The translations under genes and the position numbers were made by a program. A DNA stretch of 64,000 bases from Paraclostridium bifermentans (GTDB lineage Bacteria; Bacillota; Clostridia; Peptostreptococcales; Peptostreptococcaceae). Location of the stretch: contig NZ_CP079737.1 in NCBI RefSeq assembly GCF_019916025.1, positions 1,612,001 to 1,676,000 on the forward strand, given 5' to 3'. Each line of letters begins with the position of its first letter. Position 1 is the stretch's first letter. The notes below the pieces were generated by a model. That model was not told the DNA's origin. It did not search any database and saw only the letters and a list, made by a program, of their open reading frames with translations. Shown piece by piece: positions 31,354 to 39,942 of this stretch.

Positions 31354-32736
31354 ATGGGAAGTATAATAAGTAATTTATTTACATCGATATTTACAAATCC
31401 TATAACATTAATATTTATAGGTATTACAATAATTCACTCAGTTATAAACGTTATAAAAAACAATAAAATCTATGATTTTGTGCAAGAGAAATTGAAGGAG
31501 TTAAATTTAAATCCAGAAGAAAGTGATATAGTATCTATTGCTAATACTAAGTACGAATCATATAAAAGTACATATCCATATGCAGAAATAAACATGAATA
31601 CATTTGTAGAAGAAGTTATATCTGATTTTTCTAAAGATAGTAAAATAATAATAAACGAAATAAAGGCTGTTAAAAGCTCACCTTCATTATGTATATTGTT
31701 AGGAGTTTTAGGTACATTTGTAGGGCTTACAATAACTCTTGCAAGTATCGATAAAAGCGATATCGTAAATTCAATGACTCTAGCTATTGGGAGTATGCAG
31801 ATTGCATTTGCTACAAGTATTGTAGGGATAATATGTTCAGTAACTATAAATGCATATATAAAACATAAAAATTGTGAGAGTATACTATTACAATTGATGC
31901 TTAAGTTAGAAAATATTATGACCGTTAAATCTAGCAATGACAAAGGAGAAGTTTTAGATTCAAAGTTAAATGAAATTAAGGTATGTATAAAGGATATTAG
32001 CAAAGCTATAAGCGCTATAGAAAGATTTGATAAAATTTCTAAAGATTTACATGACTTTAACGATGACTTTATATCTTCTATAGAGCAATTAGGCAATATG
32101 CTAAATGGATCAAATGATTCTATAAAGGCATTTGATCAAAGTATAAGAAAATTAGATAAACAATTTAGTATACTTAATTTAAAATTTGTTAAGTTATTTG
32201 ATACATACGAAGCTCAAAGTGAAATTTACAATGAAATAGTAGAAAATGTAAAAGAGTCTTCAAAAGATATAAAAACAGTAAACCAAAGTCAACTTGCTAT
32301 TAAAGATTATATAAGGGATGTAAATGCTGGATTTGCATTATATGAAAGAAATATACAAGATCTTATGGTGAAGTTAATTTCTCACGAAAATAATTTACTT
32401 ATAAAACAAAATAGTATGAATGAAAACAATGTAAACTTAAAAGAGGATATACATAAATTAACATCTGTTATAGATGAACAGGCTAGATCAATCATTGACC
32501 ACCTAGAACTTGTATTTAAGTATATCGATATATATAAAGAAGCTTTAGACATGTCAAATTCAATGTCACTAGAATCTATTGTTAAAAATAATGAAGGGTA
32601 TGAAATTGTTAAAGAGTATAAGATAGATAACATAAATGAAGATTATGATAACCCCAACCAAACTTTCGATTTAGATGAATTAGACGAAATTGAATTATAT
32701 GATGAAGAAGAAGAGGAATTAGAGTATGATAAATAA
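31354..32736 (+). CDS. MotA/TolQ/ExbB-family (ZorA-like) ion-channel subunit with long coiled-coil tail
   Basis: A 460-residue protein starting at MGSIISNLF, after AAGGAGG; the longer frame starts inside the leader terminator. Hydrophobic segments lie at ~10-30, ~115-137 and ~150-175; LCILLGVLGTFVGLTITL and MQIAFATSIVGIICSV are the two helices that line the channel in MotA/ExbB proteins. Residues ~190-410 form a long cytoplasmic coiled coil and the tail is very acidic (DELDEIELYDEEEEELEYD). The long tail is the mark of ZorA rather than MotA. It overlaps the partner gene by 11 bases. Confidence 0.75.
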   Translation: MGSIISNLFTSIFTNPITLIFIGITIIHSVINVIKNNKIYDFVQEKLKELNLNPEESDIVSIANTKYESYKSTYPYAEINMNTFVEEVISDFSKDSKIIINEIKAVKSSPSLCILLGVLGTFVGLTITLASIDKSDIVNSMTLAIGSMQIAFATSIVGIICSVTINAYIKHKNCESILLQLMLKLENIMTVKSSNDKGEVLDSKLNEIKVCIKDISKAISAIERFDKISKDLHDFNDDFISSIEQLGNMLNGSNDSIKAFDQSIRKLDKQFSILNLKFVKLFDTYEAQSEIYNEIVENVKESSKDIKTVNQSQLAIKDYIRDVNAGFALYERNIQDLMVKLISHENNLLIKQNSMNENNVNLKEDIHKLTSVIDEQARSIIDHLELVFKYIDIYKEALDMSNSMSLESIVKNNEGYEIVKEYKIDNINEDYDNPNQTFDLDELDEIELYDEEEEELEYDK

Positions 32737-33349
32737 ATATAGAAGAACTGTAAATAAAGAGGAAGAACATAGCAATTTTTGGCCCACATTTACAGATTTA
32801 TTAGCAACTATTTTAATGGTTGTTATAATGCTTTTAATTAGCTCTGAAAGTATGGTTGGAGGAGTAGAACAAGGAATAGCAAGTAACGTTAATAACTCAG
32901 TAAAACAAACTTTAAAAGAAAATGGAATTCCAATAGAGATTGATAAGGAAAGTGGAGAAGTTACGTTTGGAGAAACTGCATTATTTGATACAGATAGCGA
33001 TCAGTTAAAGCCAGAAGCTAAAGAAATTTTAAAAGTATTTGTTCCTAAGTACGCTGAAACTATATATAAGGATTATGGTGATTATATATCTAAAATTATA
33101 GTAGAAGGGCATACTGATGATGTTGGAACATATATATATAACTTAGACTTATCACAAAGAAGAGCTTTTAGTGTTGTAAACTTTATAGTTGGAGAAGAAA
33201 TAGGTGATTATAAATATAAAGATAAACTAACAGGAGATATAATAGCTGTAGGTCGATCTAAAGCTGAACCTATAAAAAATAATGATGATAGTGTCAATAG
33301 AGATAAATCAAGAAGGGTAGAAATAAAATACGAAGTTAATGTAAATTAA
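32726..33349 (+). CDS. OmpA/MotB-family (ZorB-like) stator partner
   Basis: A 207-residue protein with one N-terminal membrane helix preceded by the proton-carrying aspartate (PTFTDLLATILMVVIML, Asp24) and a C-terminal OmpA peptidoglycan-binding domain: LFDTDSDQLKPEAKEIL, VEGHTDDVG, NLDLSQRRAFSVVNF, GRSKAEPI and NRDKSRRVEIKY. With the overlapping upstream gene it should form a wall-anchored, ion-driven motor. No flagellar gene lies near. Confidence 0.82.
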   Translation: MINKYRRTVNKEEEHSNFWPTFTDLLATILMVVIMLLISSESMVGGVEQGIASNVNNSVKQTLKENGIPIEIDKESGEVTFGETALFDTDSDQLKPEAKEILKVFVPKYAETIYKDYGDYISKIIVEGHTDDVGTYIYNLDLSQRRAFSVVNFIVGEEIGDYKYKDKLTGDIIAVGRSKAEPIKNNDDSVNRDKSRRVEIKYEVNVN

Positions 33350-33380
33350 AACTCCGAATATATGTTTGGAGTTTTTTTTG
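33349..33380 (+). terminator. Intrinsic terminator after the motor genes
   Basis: Short stem AACTCC / GGAGTT extended by imperfect pairs, with eight Ts. Confidence 0.65.
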
Positions 33381-33438
33381 TATTTAATACCAATTGCGTG
33401 TTATAATTTATAGTGATTAGTTTGGAGGGATAAAAAAA

Positions 33439-34086
33439 ATGACGGATAAACAAAAATTAGATAAGTTTTTAAAACTACAAAACAAAGGAATTTCAATTGA
33501 TGAGATAGCAACTCAATTAGATTCAGATATAAAAGCTTTAAGACGTTTTTTAAATAAAAATGGATATAAATCAGTAAAAGGAAAATATGTAAAAAAAGAT
33601 GATATTCCTGTAAATGATTCAAAGCAAGATGTAAAGCAATTAGAGTTAACAATGAATTCGACTAAATCATCTAAACCAGCAACTAAAGAATCTAAAACAT
33701 CTACAAAAGCAAAAAAAAATAATACTTCTAGCACCACTTCTAAAAAAAGTTCAAAACCTAGCACTACAAAAAGCCAAAAGGTATACAAATCTAAACCAGC
33801 AAAGGTTAATGTGAGCGCTGAAGATTTAGATAAACTTTGCGAAGTTTATGACTGGTACTTATCAGTTAAAGATATAAAATCACTTAAGCCAAAGATAACG
33901 AAATCTAAAAAGGATATTTTGATAGAAGAATGTGATATGACTGATTTAAAAAGCACTAGAGTTCAAGTTGAAAAATCTACATGGGAAGAGTTTGAACGAT
34001 TATGTAGCAATTCTGATCATACTAAACAAGAAATAATAACTCAAGCTATAAAGGAGTTTTTAAAACAATATAAGAACTTAATTTAA
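33439..34086 (+). CDS. Putative DNA-binding protein: N-terminal helix-turn-helix, basic linker, C-terminal ribbon-helix-helix
   Basis: A 215-residue protein. Residues ~1-50 look like a small HTH (NKGISIDEIATQLDSDIKALRRFLNKNGY). Residues ~65-125 are a disordered Lys/Ser/Thr-rich linker. Residues ~165-215 resemble a ribbon-helix-helix or CopG-like domain (TRVQVEKSTWEEFERL, HTKQEIITQAIKEFLKQY). GGAGGG precedes the ATG. Two DNA-binding ends on a flexible linker suggest bridging or architectural binding. Its place next to the motor pair may be chance since a terminator separates them. Confidence 0.6.
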   Translation: MTDKQKLDKFLKLQNKGISIDEIATQLDSDIKALRRFLNKNGYKSVKGKYVKKDDIPVNDSKQDVKQLELTMNSTKSSKPATKESKTSTKAKKNNTSSTTSKKSSKPSTTKSQKVYKSKPAKVNVSAEDLDKLCEVYDWYLSVKDIKSLKPKITKSKKDILIEECDMTDLKSTRVQVEKSTWEEFERLCSNSDHTKQEIITQAIKEFLKQYKNLI

Positions 34087-34090
34087 TAAA

Positions 34091-34131
34091 AAATAAATGA
34101 GCTACAGTATTTGCAGCTCATTTATTTTTTA
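34091..34131. terminator. Bidirectional terminator
   Basis: A 13-bp stem AAATAAATGAGCT / AGCTCATTTATTT with T runs on both strands. Confidence 0.75.
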
Positions 34132-34139
34132 TTTATTTA

Positions 34140-34226
34140 TCACATAGTTTTTAATGTAAAAACTAAAGTAAACAAGAGCATAGGGATAAGTATTAGTATA
34201 GCTATTTTTTCAGAATTTTTTCTCAT
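34140..34226 (-). CDS. Single-helix membrane micropeptide (28 aa)
   Basis: GGAGGGG lies just before the ATG of a 28-codon ORF: MRKNSEKIAILILIPML then LFTLVFTLKTM, one transmembrane helix with a basic N-terminus. A terminator follows on the same strand. No family recognised. Strong ribosome site and closed transcription unit favour a real gene. Confidence 0.5.
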   Translation of the reverse strand: MRKNSEKIAILILIPMLLFTLVFTLKTM

Positions 34227-34371
34227 AAATCCCCTCCTAAAAAGTTTACTTATATACTATATATTATAATTATAGTATATTTATTCCAATATGTTAATTT
34301 AAAAATCAGAAAATTTAGTATATAATAAATGATATATAGAAATATTAATTTAATAAGAAAGAGGAAAAGGT

Positions 34372-34641
34372 ATGTTTTTATTATTGGGAGTACTATTTTT
34401 AGTTTTAGGCATAAGTTTATTAATGTCTTGTAAAAATACAAAGAAAGAATATGATACAAAATTACAAAGTATAGAACAATCAAAAAGTGTAAAGAAAGAT
34501 AAAAAAACTAATAATAAAATTAAAAACATAAAAGAGAAGTATGAAGATGAAATAAAAAAATCAAAGGGAAGTGGATATAGCTTTTTAGCAGCAGGAATCT
34601 CATGTGTGTTAGCAGAAATCATTTTGAAATATTTAAAATAA
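34372..34641 (+). CDS. Small membrane protein (89 aa)
   Basis: N-terminal hydrophobic helix (MFLLLGVLFLVLGISLLMSC), a lysine-rich coiled middle (KKDKKTNNKIKNIKEKYEDEI) and a C-terminal hydrophobic helix (YSFLAAGISCVLAEIILKYL). AGAGGAAAAGG precedes the start. LLMSC is a weak lipobox, but the N-terminus lacks the usual basic residues. Function unknown. Confidence 0.6.
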   Translation: MFLLLGVLFLVLGISLLMSCKNTKKEYDTKLQSIEQSKSVKKDKKTNNKIKNIKEKYEDEIKKSKGSGYSFLAAGISCVLAEIILKYLK

Positions 34642-34660
34642 TAAAATCTAAAATTACAAA

Positions 34661-34699
34661 AATAAAGAGATATGTCTATAAAACATATCTCTTTATTTT
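34661..34699. terminator. Bidirectional terminator
   Basis: A 15-bp perfect stem AATAAAGAGATATGT / ACATATCTCTTTATT between the small membrane protein gene and lexA. Confidence 0.8.
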
Positions 34700-35328
34700 A
34701 TTACTCTAAATACACCGCGTACATGTCCTAGTATACTAACTTCAGATGGGTCTAAAATTATAGGTTCCATAAATTCATTTTCAGGTTGTAATCTTATATG
34801 ATTTTCTTCTTTAAAAAACCTCTTAACCGTTGCACTATCTTCTCGAACTAATGCAACTACTATTTGAGAGTTATAAGCTGTGTTAGATTTATCAACTATA
34901 ACATAGTCTCCATCTAAAATACCTGCATTTATCATGCTTTCGCCTTTTACTTTTAATATGAAGTTATCTTTGCCTACAATAAAATTTGCAGGTAATGGTA
35001 TGTATTCTTCTATGTTTTGTTCTGCAAAAATTGGTTCTCCAGCAGTTATTTGACCTATAACAGGTAAATGAAGAACCTCTTGATTAAGACCATTTACACC
35101 TTCACCTTTATTAGAGTCTAAAACTTCAATTGCTCTAGGTTTCGTTGCATCTCTTCTAATATATCCTAGTTTTTCTAATTTATTTAAATGAGAGTGTACA
35201 GTTGATGTAGATCTTAAATCAACAGCTGCACAAATTTCTCTAACTGAAGGTGGATACCCTTTTTGAGTTAATTGATCTTTTATAAACTCAAGTATCAGTA
35301 TTTGCTTATTCGTTAAATCTAGATACAT
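34693..35328 (-). CDS. lexA: LexA SOS repressor
   Basis: A 211-residue repressor-protease. The N-terminal winged helix ([19 protein letters not shown]) binds SOS boxes; the cleavage site is Ala96-Gly97 (QITAGEP); the catalytic pair is Ser131 (KGESM) and Lys169 (ATVKRFF). RecA-stimulated self-cleavage frees SOS genes. A LexA box lies about 70 bases upstream and overlaps the -35 region, so the gene is autoregulated. Confidence 0.96.
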   Translation of the reverse strand: MYLDLTNKQILILEFIKDQLTQKGYPPSVREICAAVDLRSTSTVHSHLNKLEKLGYIRRDATKPRAIEVLDSNKGEGVNGLNQEVLHLPVIGQITAGEPIFAEQNIEEYIPLPANFIVGKDNFILKVKGESMINAGILDGDYVIVDKSNTAYNSQIVVALVREDSATVKRFFKEENHIRLQPENEFMEPIILDPSEVSILGHVRGVFRVIK

Positions 35329-35400
35329 GTTATCATCTCATTTCTAATATTAATTTTTAGTTTTATACTATATATTTTAGCATATTGACCAATTTTATAC

Positions 35401-35412
35401 AAACATTTGTTC
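35401..35412 (-). promoter_or_regulatory. LexA operator in the lexA promoter
   Basis: On the minus strand GAACAAATGTTT, one base from the perfect GAAC-N4-GTTC box of clostridia. It is followed by TTGTAT and, 17 bases on, TAAAAT, a likely promoter pointing into lexA. Confidence 0.8.
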
Positions 35413-35424
35413 TTATATTAAATT

Positions 35425-36564
35425 TTATTCATTAATATCATCTAAGTCATCTATCCATTCAAAGTTATTAACAATATCTCTTTTAACATTTTTCTTATGA
35501 GCTGCATATAATTGAGTCGTTGTAACATTATCATGATCTAGTAAGTTTTGTACATCGTATATAGAAAATCCATTTTGAATTAATGAAGTAGCCGCCGTAG
35601 CTCTTAACTTATGAGGACTATAACCTTTATCTCTAGAAGTATCCATAGAAATAGACGTATATTTTTTAACTAATTGTCTAATTGACTTTGGATCCATTCG
35701 TTTATTTTGCAGAGATAGAAATAATGCATCTTGCATATCTTCACTTAACATTTCACTTTTAGGTCTTTCATTTAAAATATAATCTCTAACAACTAGCTCA
35801 CAAGTATTGTTTATAGGCATTAATACTTCTTTGCCTCTTTTTCTATAAATTTTAAACTCTCCTCGTGAGAAGTTAAATGATGAAATATTAAGCTCTCTAA
35901 GTTCATTTAATCTAAGTCCATATGTAACAAACAAAGCTAATATAGCTTTATCTCGAAGCTTAGTCTTTTTCCAATAAACTTTCTCTTTATCAGTAAGACC
36001 CAAACCTGTATCAACAGCATCTAACATTTTAGCAACTTCATCTATTTCTAGACGTTTAATAGCATCAGGTTGTGGTTTGGGAAGTTTGATTGGATTGAAC
36101 CCATCTGTTATATTAGCTTCTAATTGATCATTTCTAAAAAGAAATTTAAATAGAGTAGACAAAGATGACTTTTTACGTGCTAAAGCTCTATTGTTATTTT
36201 CATATATATGAGTATTTTTATCAGTATACTTATAATATCTAGTACAATAATCTCCTAAGAATAGATTCACATCTCGTGCTTTTATTTGGTTAAACTCATT
36301 AAGCGTAATATCTTTTATCTCATTAGCAATTGTAATTTCTTTAGTTTCTATTAAATATGAACAAAAAAATTGAATATCTTCTAAATAAGCTAATCTAGTA
36401 GTAACCGATACAGATCCTTTTAAATAAATACAATAATCCTTCATAAACTTAGGAAGGTTGTTTTCAACCTGTATACATTTTTCGATAACTCTATTATCTC
36501 TAAGAACGATATTATCTGGCTTATCAGATTTATTATGTATTTTAATAGTTTTACTTTCTGCCAT
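35425..36564 (-). CDS. Tyrosine recombinase, XerC/D/S-like
   Basis: A 379-residue recombinase, longer than XerC/D (~300) through a ~40-residue N-terminal extension and closer in length to XerS (~356). The SAM-like core-binding domain is at ~35-160; catalytic residues are Arg in YGLRLNELREL, Lys in the beta-hairpin, HKLRATAA (His-x-x-Arg), LLDHDN and Tyr in TTTQLYAAH. It lies upstream of lexA on the same strand in the arrangement I associate with Peptostreptococcaceae. It may resolve chromosome dimers; two dif-like sites lie 12 kb away. Confidence 0.82.
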   Translation of the reverse strand: MAESKTIKIHNKSDKPDNIVLRDNRVIEKCIQVENNLPKFMKDYCIYLKGSVSVTTRLAYLEDIQFFCSYLIETKEITIANEIKDITLNEFNQIKARDVNLFLGDYCTRYYKYTDKNTHIYENNNRALARKKSSLSTLFKFLFRNDQLEANITDGFNPIKLPKPQPDAIKRLEIDEVAKMLDAVDTGLGLTDKEKVYWKKTKLRDKAILALFVTYGLRLNELRELNISSFNFSRGEFKIYRKRGKEVLMPINNTCELVVRDYILNERPKSEMLSEDMQDALFLSLQNKRMDPKSIRQLVKKYTSISMDTSRDKGYSPHKLRATAATSLIQNGFSIYDVQNLLDHDNVTTTQLYAAHKKNVKRDIVNNFEWIDDLDDINE

Positions 36565-37298
36565 TTTAAAACCTCCAAATTTAAACTTTTAATATTTTTA
36601 ATATAGCATAGTCTTTTTTTGACTTCAACTATTCCTTAAATAATACAACAAAAGTGAATTATATAAAAATACTGATTTAAATCGATTTTTAGGAGTAGAA
36701 GCTTAGTTATAATACAAATATCTAATATTAGAGTCGAAATGTTTTAAAATGCATTTAAATAGGCCGGTTTAAGATACGATTTGTCAAAGTAAGAATAGTA
36801 TATATAAAACAATAATTATAAGTACAAAAATAAATTTATAAAAGAAAATATTATAAAATTTAAGCTTAGAATATTAAATATGAAAAATCAAAGTAAAATT
36901 TATTTTTTCATATTTAAATAAATTGATTTGAGAGTTATAAAATTAAAAAATAAAAACGTAAAAATAATTTTAAAATAAACTCAAAAATTAAACAAAAAGA
37001 GAAGTTGTAAAAGTTGAAAATAATATAAATGGTAAAAGTTACAAATATATGCTAAAAAAGCACTAAATAGATATATATTATTTATTTCCATACTAACTAT
37101 ACCCTAAATATACATTTAAAGGATAGTTATATATTAAGAAACAGACTACTCTTCATATATGTATATATAATTAATGCAATTTCACCTATATACATATATG
37201 ATAATTTTATAATAACTATATATACATATAATATTAGTTGCTATGCACGTTTACATTATACAGGCCTAATTGTATATACAATCAAACTACAAATCCAT
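36565..37298. other. Long intergenic region (~730 bp), no gene seen
   Basis: Very AT-rich and rich in short palindromes; a 14-bp inverted repeat near 37.15 kb is listed separately. No ORF with a ribosome site was found on either strand. The promoter of the Xer-type gene must lie at its left end, and a strong terminator closes its right end. Confidence 0.5.
37154..37200. repeat. Perfect 14-bp inverted repeat with 19-bp centre
   Basis: Arms CATATATGTATATA (37154-37167) and TATATACATATATG (37187-37200). Similar in arm length and spacing to the inverted repeat near 16.8 kb, though the sequence is low-complexity. Confidence 0.55.
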
Positions 37299-37351
37299 AA
37301 TAAAAAACGTCATTTTAAGTTTAAATTAGCTTAAAATGACGTTTTTTATTA
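37299..37351. terminator. Very long bidirectional terminator
   Basis: A 21-bp perfect stem from 37299-37319 and 37330-37350 with core AAACGTCATTTTAAG, flanked by A and T runs; it ends the sspH gene. Confidence 0.88.
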
Positions 37352-37537
37352 TTTTTCGTTTTCATGTAACGATTCTAAATCAACTTCAAATTTGGAATCA
37401 TCATTTAGAGATTTTACATAAGCTGTACCAATGTTATTGTCAACACTAACTAGTTTTACTGGTTTATTGTAATAATAAAGTGTTATATTATTATTTTCAT
37501 TATTATTGCATATCTCTGCTGCTCTTCTAAGTTGCAT
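37349..37537 (-). CDS. sspH: Small acid-soluble spore protein, H type
   Basis: A 62-residue protein; the start at MQLRRAAEI is chosen because AAGGAGGTG lies just before it. RRAAEICNN...ITLYYYNKPVKLVSVDNNIGTAYVKSL...FEVDLESLHE follows the H-type SASP pattern (RAxEI, V-x-Y-x-x-x-P-V-x-I, GTA-x-V, L-x-E). It is expected to be made in the forespore and stored in the spore core, and lies next to spoVS. Confidence 0.85.
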   Translation of the reverse strand: MQLRRAAEICNNNENNNITLYYYNKPVKLVSVDNNIGTAYVKSLNDDSKFEVDLESLHENEK

Positions 37538-37601
37538 AATACACCTCCTTATATTTCTTAACTTATATTTTCCTAATATATATATCTTATTCAAAATAAA
37601 A

Positions 37602-37624
37602 GAGACTATTTTCATAGTCTCTAA
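37602..37624 (-). terminator. Terminator of spoVS
   Basis: A 9-bp stem AGAGACTAT / ATAGTCTCT with a TTTC loop; on the minus strand a T-rich run follows. Confidence 0.65.
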
Positions 37625-37636
37625 GTTTCTAAAAAT

Positions 37637-37897
37637 TTATCTTGGATTTACGACAAGCTTAATAGCTGTTCTTTCTTCTCCGTCTATATTGACATCAGTA
37701 AATGATGGAACACACACTAGATCTATACCACTTGGTGCAACAAAACCCCTTGCTACAGCAATAGCTTTAACAGCTTGATTTAAAGCTCCTGCTCCAATAG
37801 CTTGGATTTCAGCACTTCCATTTTCTCTTATAACTCCAGCTAGAGCACCTGCTACAGAATTTGGATTAGATTTTGATGAAACTTTTAATACATCCAT
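37637..37897 (-). CDS. spoVS: Stage V sporulation protein S
   Basis: An 86-residue SpoVS protein of Alba-like fold, with the nearly invariant sequence MDVLKVSSKSNPNSVAGALAG, EIQAIGAGALNQAVKAIAVAR and SFTDVNIDGEERTAIKL. It acts in late sporulation, probably as a nucleic-acid binding factor. RBS AGGGGG precedes the ATG. Confidence 0.97.
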   Translation of the reverse strand: MDVLKVSSKSNPNSVAGALAGVIRENGSAEIQAIGAGALNQAVKAIAVARGFVAPSGIDLVCVPSFTDVNIDGEERTAIKLVVNPR

Positions 37898-38079
37898 TTC
37901 AACATCCCCCTCTTATGTTTCTTTGTAGAATATTATTAAATTGTATAGTATCCTATTTAACTACAAATTCTATAAAAAAAATAAAACTCCTTTATTTTAA
38001 TATTAAAATTATATTGATATAAATAAGCTTCATAGATTATTTACATATTCTAAGTAGAGATACTTTCATAAAAGTAAAA

Positions 38080-38106
38080 AGCCTATTAAGGTTTACTTAA
38101 TAGACT
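38080..38106 (-). terminator. Terminator of the acc operon
   Basis: AGTCTATTAAG / CTTAATAGGCT then TTTTTACTTTT on the minus strand, overlapping the accA stop codon. Confidence 0.7.
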
Positions 38107-39047
38107 CCTATGTTTCTAAACTTTCCGTATCTATGATTTACTATTTCATCTTTAGAAAAATCTTTATAAAAGCTTAATCTGTTTATTATATAATCTTTAA
38201 TATCGTTTGATACAGCTTCTAAGTCACTATGAGCTGTACCAGGTGGTTCTTCTATAATATGATCTATTATTCCTAAGTCTTTTAAATCTGAACTCGTAAG
38301 TTTCATTATTTCACTAGCATCTTTAGATTTAGACGCATCTTTAAATAAAATACTTGATAGCCCTTCAGGGGAAATAACTGAATAAACTGAGTTTTGAAGC
38401 ATTGCTATCTCATTTGAGACACCTATTCCAAGTGCTCCTCCACTCCCCCCTTCTCCTATAACAATAGAGAGTATAGGTACTTTAAGTGAACTCATTTCAA
38501 GTAAATTTTTTGCAATAGCTTCCCCTTGACCACGTTCCTCAGCTTCTATTCCACAGAATGCTCCTGGAGTGTCTATAAAAGTAATTATTGGTCTATTAAA
38601 CTTTTCGGCTTGTTTCATAAGTCTTAGAGCTTTTCTATATCCTTCTGGATGAGGCATTCCAAAATTTCTTTTTATTTGTTCATTTATATCTTTTCCCTTT
38701 TGATGACCAATTAACGTAACTTCAAAGTCGCCTATTTTTCCGATTCCTCCAATTATTGATGGATCATCTTTATAAAGTCTATCTCCATGTAGTTCTATGA
38801 ATAAAGAACATATGTTCTTTATGTAATTTTCGGCATTTGGTCTCTTTATATCTCTACTTATAGAAACCTTATCCCATGCAGATAAATCTTTAGGACTAGT
38901 AGTTTCAATATTTTTAAGCTTCATTTCTAGTTTTTCTATTTCGCAACTTAAGTCTATATTGCTTTGATTTGATAGTTGTTTTAATTGTTTTATGCTTTCT
39001 TTTATTTTATTTATATCTTCTATCGAACTAGTGTTCTGTATGTGCAA
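38097..39047 (-). CDS. accA: Acetyl-CoA carboxylase carboxyltransferase subunit alpha
   Basis: A 316-residue AccA: ARDIKRPNAENYIK-type start, ELHGDRLYKDDPSIIGGIG, FIDTPGAFCGIEAEERGQGEAIA and IGEGGSGGALGIGV are its marks. With AccD it transfers the carboxyl group from biotin to acetyl-CoA. The start is TTG with GAAGGTG upstream, lying inside the end of accD by 20 bases, so the pair is translationally coupled. The coding sequence holds a perfect GAACATATGTTC word by chance. Confidence 0.95.
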   Translation of the reverse strand: MHIQNTSSIEDINKIKESIKQLKQLSNQSNIDLSCEIEKLEMKLKNIETTSPKDLSAWDKVSISRDIKRPNAENYIKNICSLFIELHGDRLYKDDPSIIGGIGKIGDFEVTLIGHQKGKDINEQIKRNFGMPHPEGYRKALRLMKQAEKFNRPIITFIDTPGAFCGIEAEERGQGEAIAKNLLEMSSLKVPILSIVIGEGGSGGALGIGVSNEIAMLQNSVYSVISPEGLSSILFKDASKSKDASEIMKLTSSDLKDLGIIDHIIEEPPGTAHSDLEAVSNDIKDYIINRLSFYKDFSKDEIVNHRYGKFRNIGVY

Positions 39048-39924
39048 TTAAATCACCTTCTTTACAATAATCATAACCATGTAAGCTTAATAAGTTAAAT
39101 AAAGTGTCTTTCATTTGATCTCTATTAACTATAAGGTCTACAAAACCATGTTCTAATAAAAACTCAGATGTTTGAAACCCTTTAGGTAAATCTTGCTTAA
39201 TCGTTTGTTTTATAACCCTTGGACCAGCAAAAGCAATCAAAGCATTAGGTTCTGCTATAATTATATCCCCTAGAGTTGCAAAGCTAGCAGTAACTCCCCC
39301 TGTAGTAGGATTAGTAAGTATAGATATATATAAAAGTCCTGCATCTGATAACTTGGACAGTGCTTGAGATGTTTTTGCCATTTGCATAAGAGAAATCATA
39401 CCTTCTTGCATTCTAGCTCCTCCAGATGCACAACAAATTAACACAGGGAGTTTATTATCAATAGCATATTCTATAGATTGAGTAATTTTTTCTCCAACTA
39501 TTGCTCCCATACTTCCCATCATGAATTTAGGATTCATTACACATAAAACGACTTCTACACCATGTATAAGCCCTTTACCTGTTATAACAGCTTCTTTTTC
39601 GTTTGTAGCATTCTTATACTTTGATATCTTAGTTTCATAGTCAGGGAAGTTTAATATGTTTTTAAATTCTAAATCATAATCAAATTCTTCAAAACTATTT
39701 TCATCTAATAACAATTTAATTCTTTTTCTAGCAGAAAAATCATAGTGTTTATTACACTTTGGACATATATTTAAATTTTCTTCAATATCTTTTCTAAATA
39801 CTTGGCTTTTACAAGTTTCACAATAAATCCAAAACTTATCATCTACACTATTTTCTTTAAAATTCTGATTCAAATGAACAACTGCATAGTTTTGACCTTT
39901 TCTATTTAAGAACTTCTTAATCAT
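39028..39924 (-). CDS. accD: Acetyl-CoA carboxylase carboxyltransferase subunit beta
   Basis: A 298-residue AccD with an N-terminal zinc ribbon (CETCKS and CPKCNK) and the carboxyltransferase core (VLICCASGGARMQEGMISLMQ, NPTTGGVTASFATLGD, IAFAGPRVI). The ATG at MIKKFLNRK is favoured over a TTG two codons upstream because of its spacing from GGAG. Third gene of accBCDA. Confidence 0.95.
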   Translation of the reverse strand: MIKKFLNRKGQNYAVVHLNQNFKENSVDDKFWIYCETCKSQVFRKDIEENLNICPKCNKHYDFSARKRIKLLLDENSFEEFDYDLEFKNILNFPDYETKISKYKNATNEKEAVITGKGLIHGVEVVLCVMNPKFMMGSMGAIVGEKITQSIEYAIDNKLPVLICCASGGARMQEGMISLMQMAKTSQALSKLSDAGLLYISILTNPTTGGVTASFATLGDIIIAEPNALIAFAGPRVIKQTIKQDLPKGFQTSEFLLEHGFVDLIVNRDQMKDTLFNLLSLHGYDYCKEGDLIAHTEH

Positions 39925-39942
39925 AATCAAAATCTCCTTAAC

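Noticed and set aside
31470-32096. Long minus-strand open frame opposite the MotA-like gene
   Set aside because: No ribosome site and a composition dictated by the plus-strand gene; a shadow.
31354-34086. Complete Zorya defence system
   Set aside because: No ZorC, ZorD, ZorE or other nuclease/helicase-like gene is present; only the motor pair resembles Zorya.
38806-38817. Perfect LexA-type word GAACATATGTTC
   Set aside because: It lies within the accA coding sequence on codons for conserved-looking residues, far from any promoter; treated as chance.
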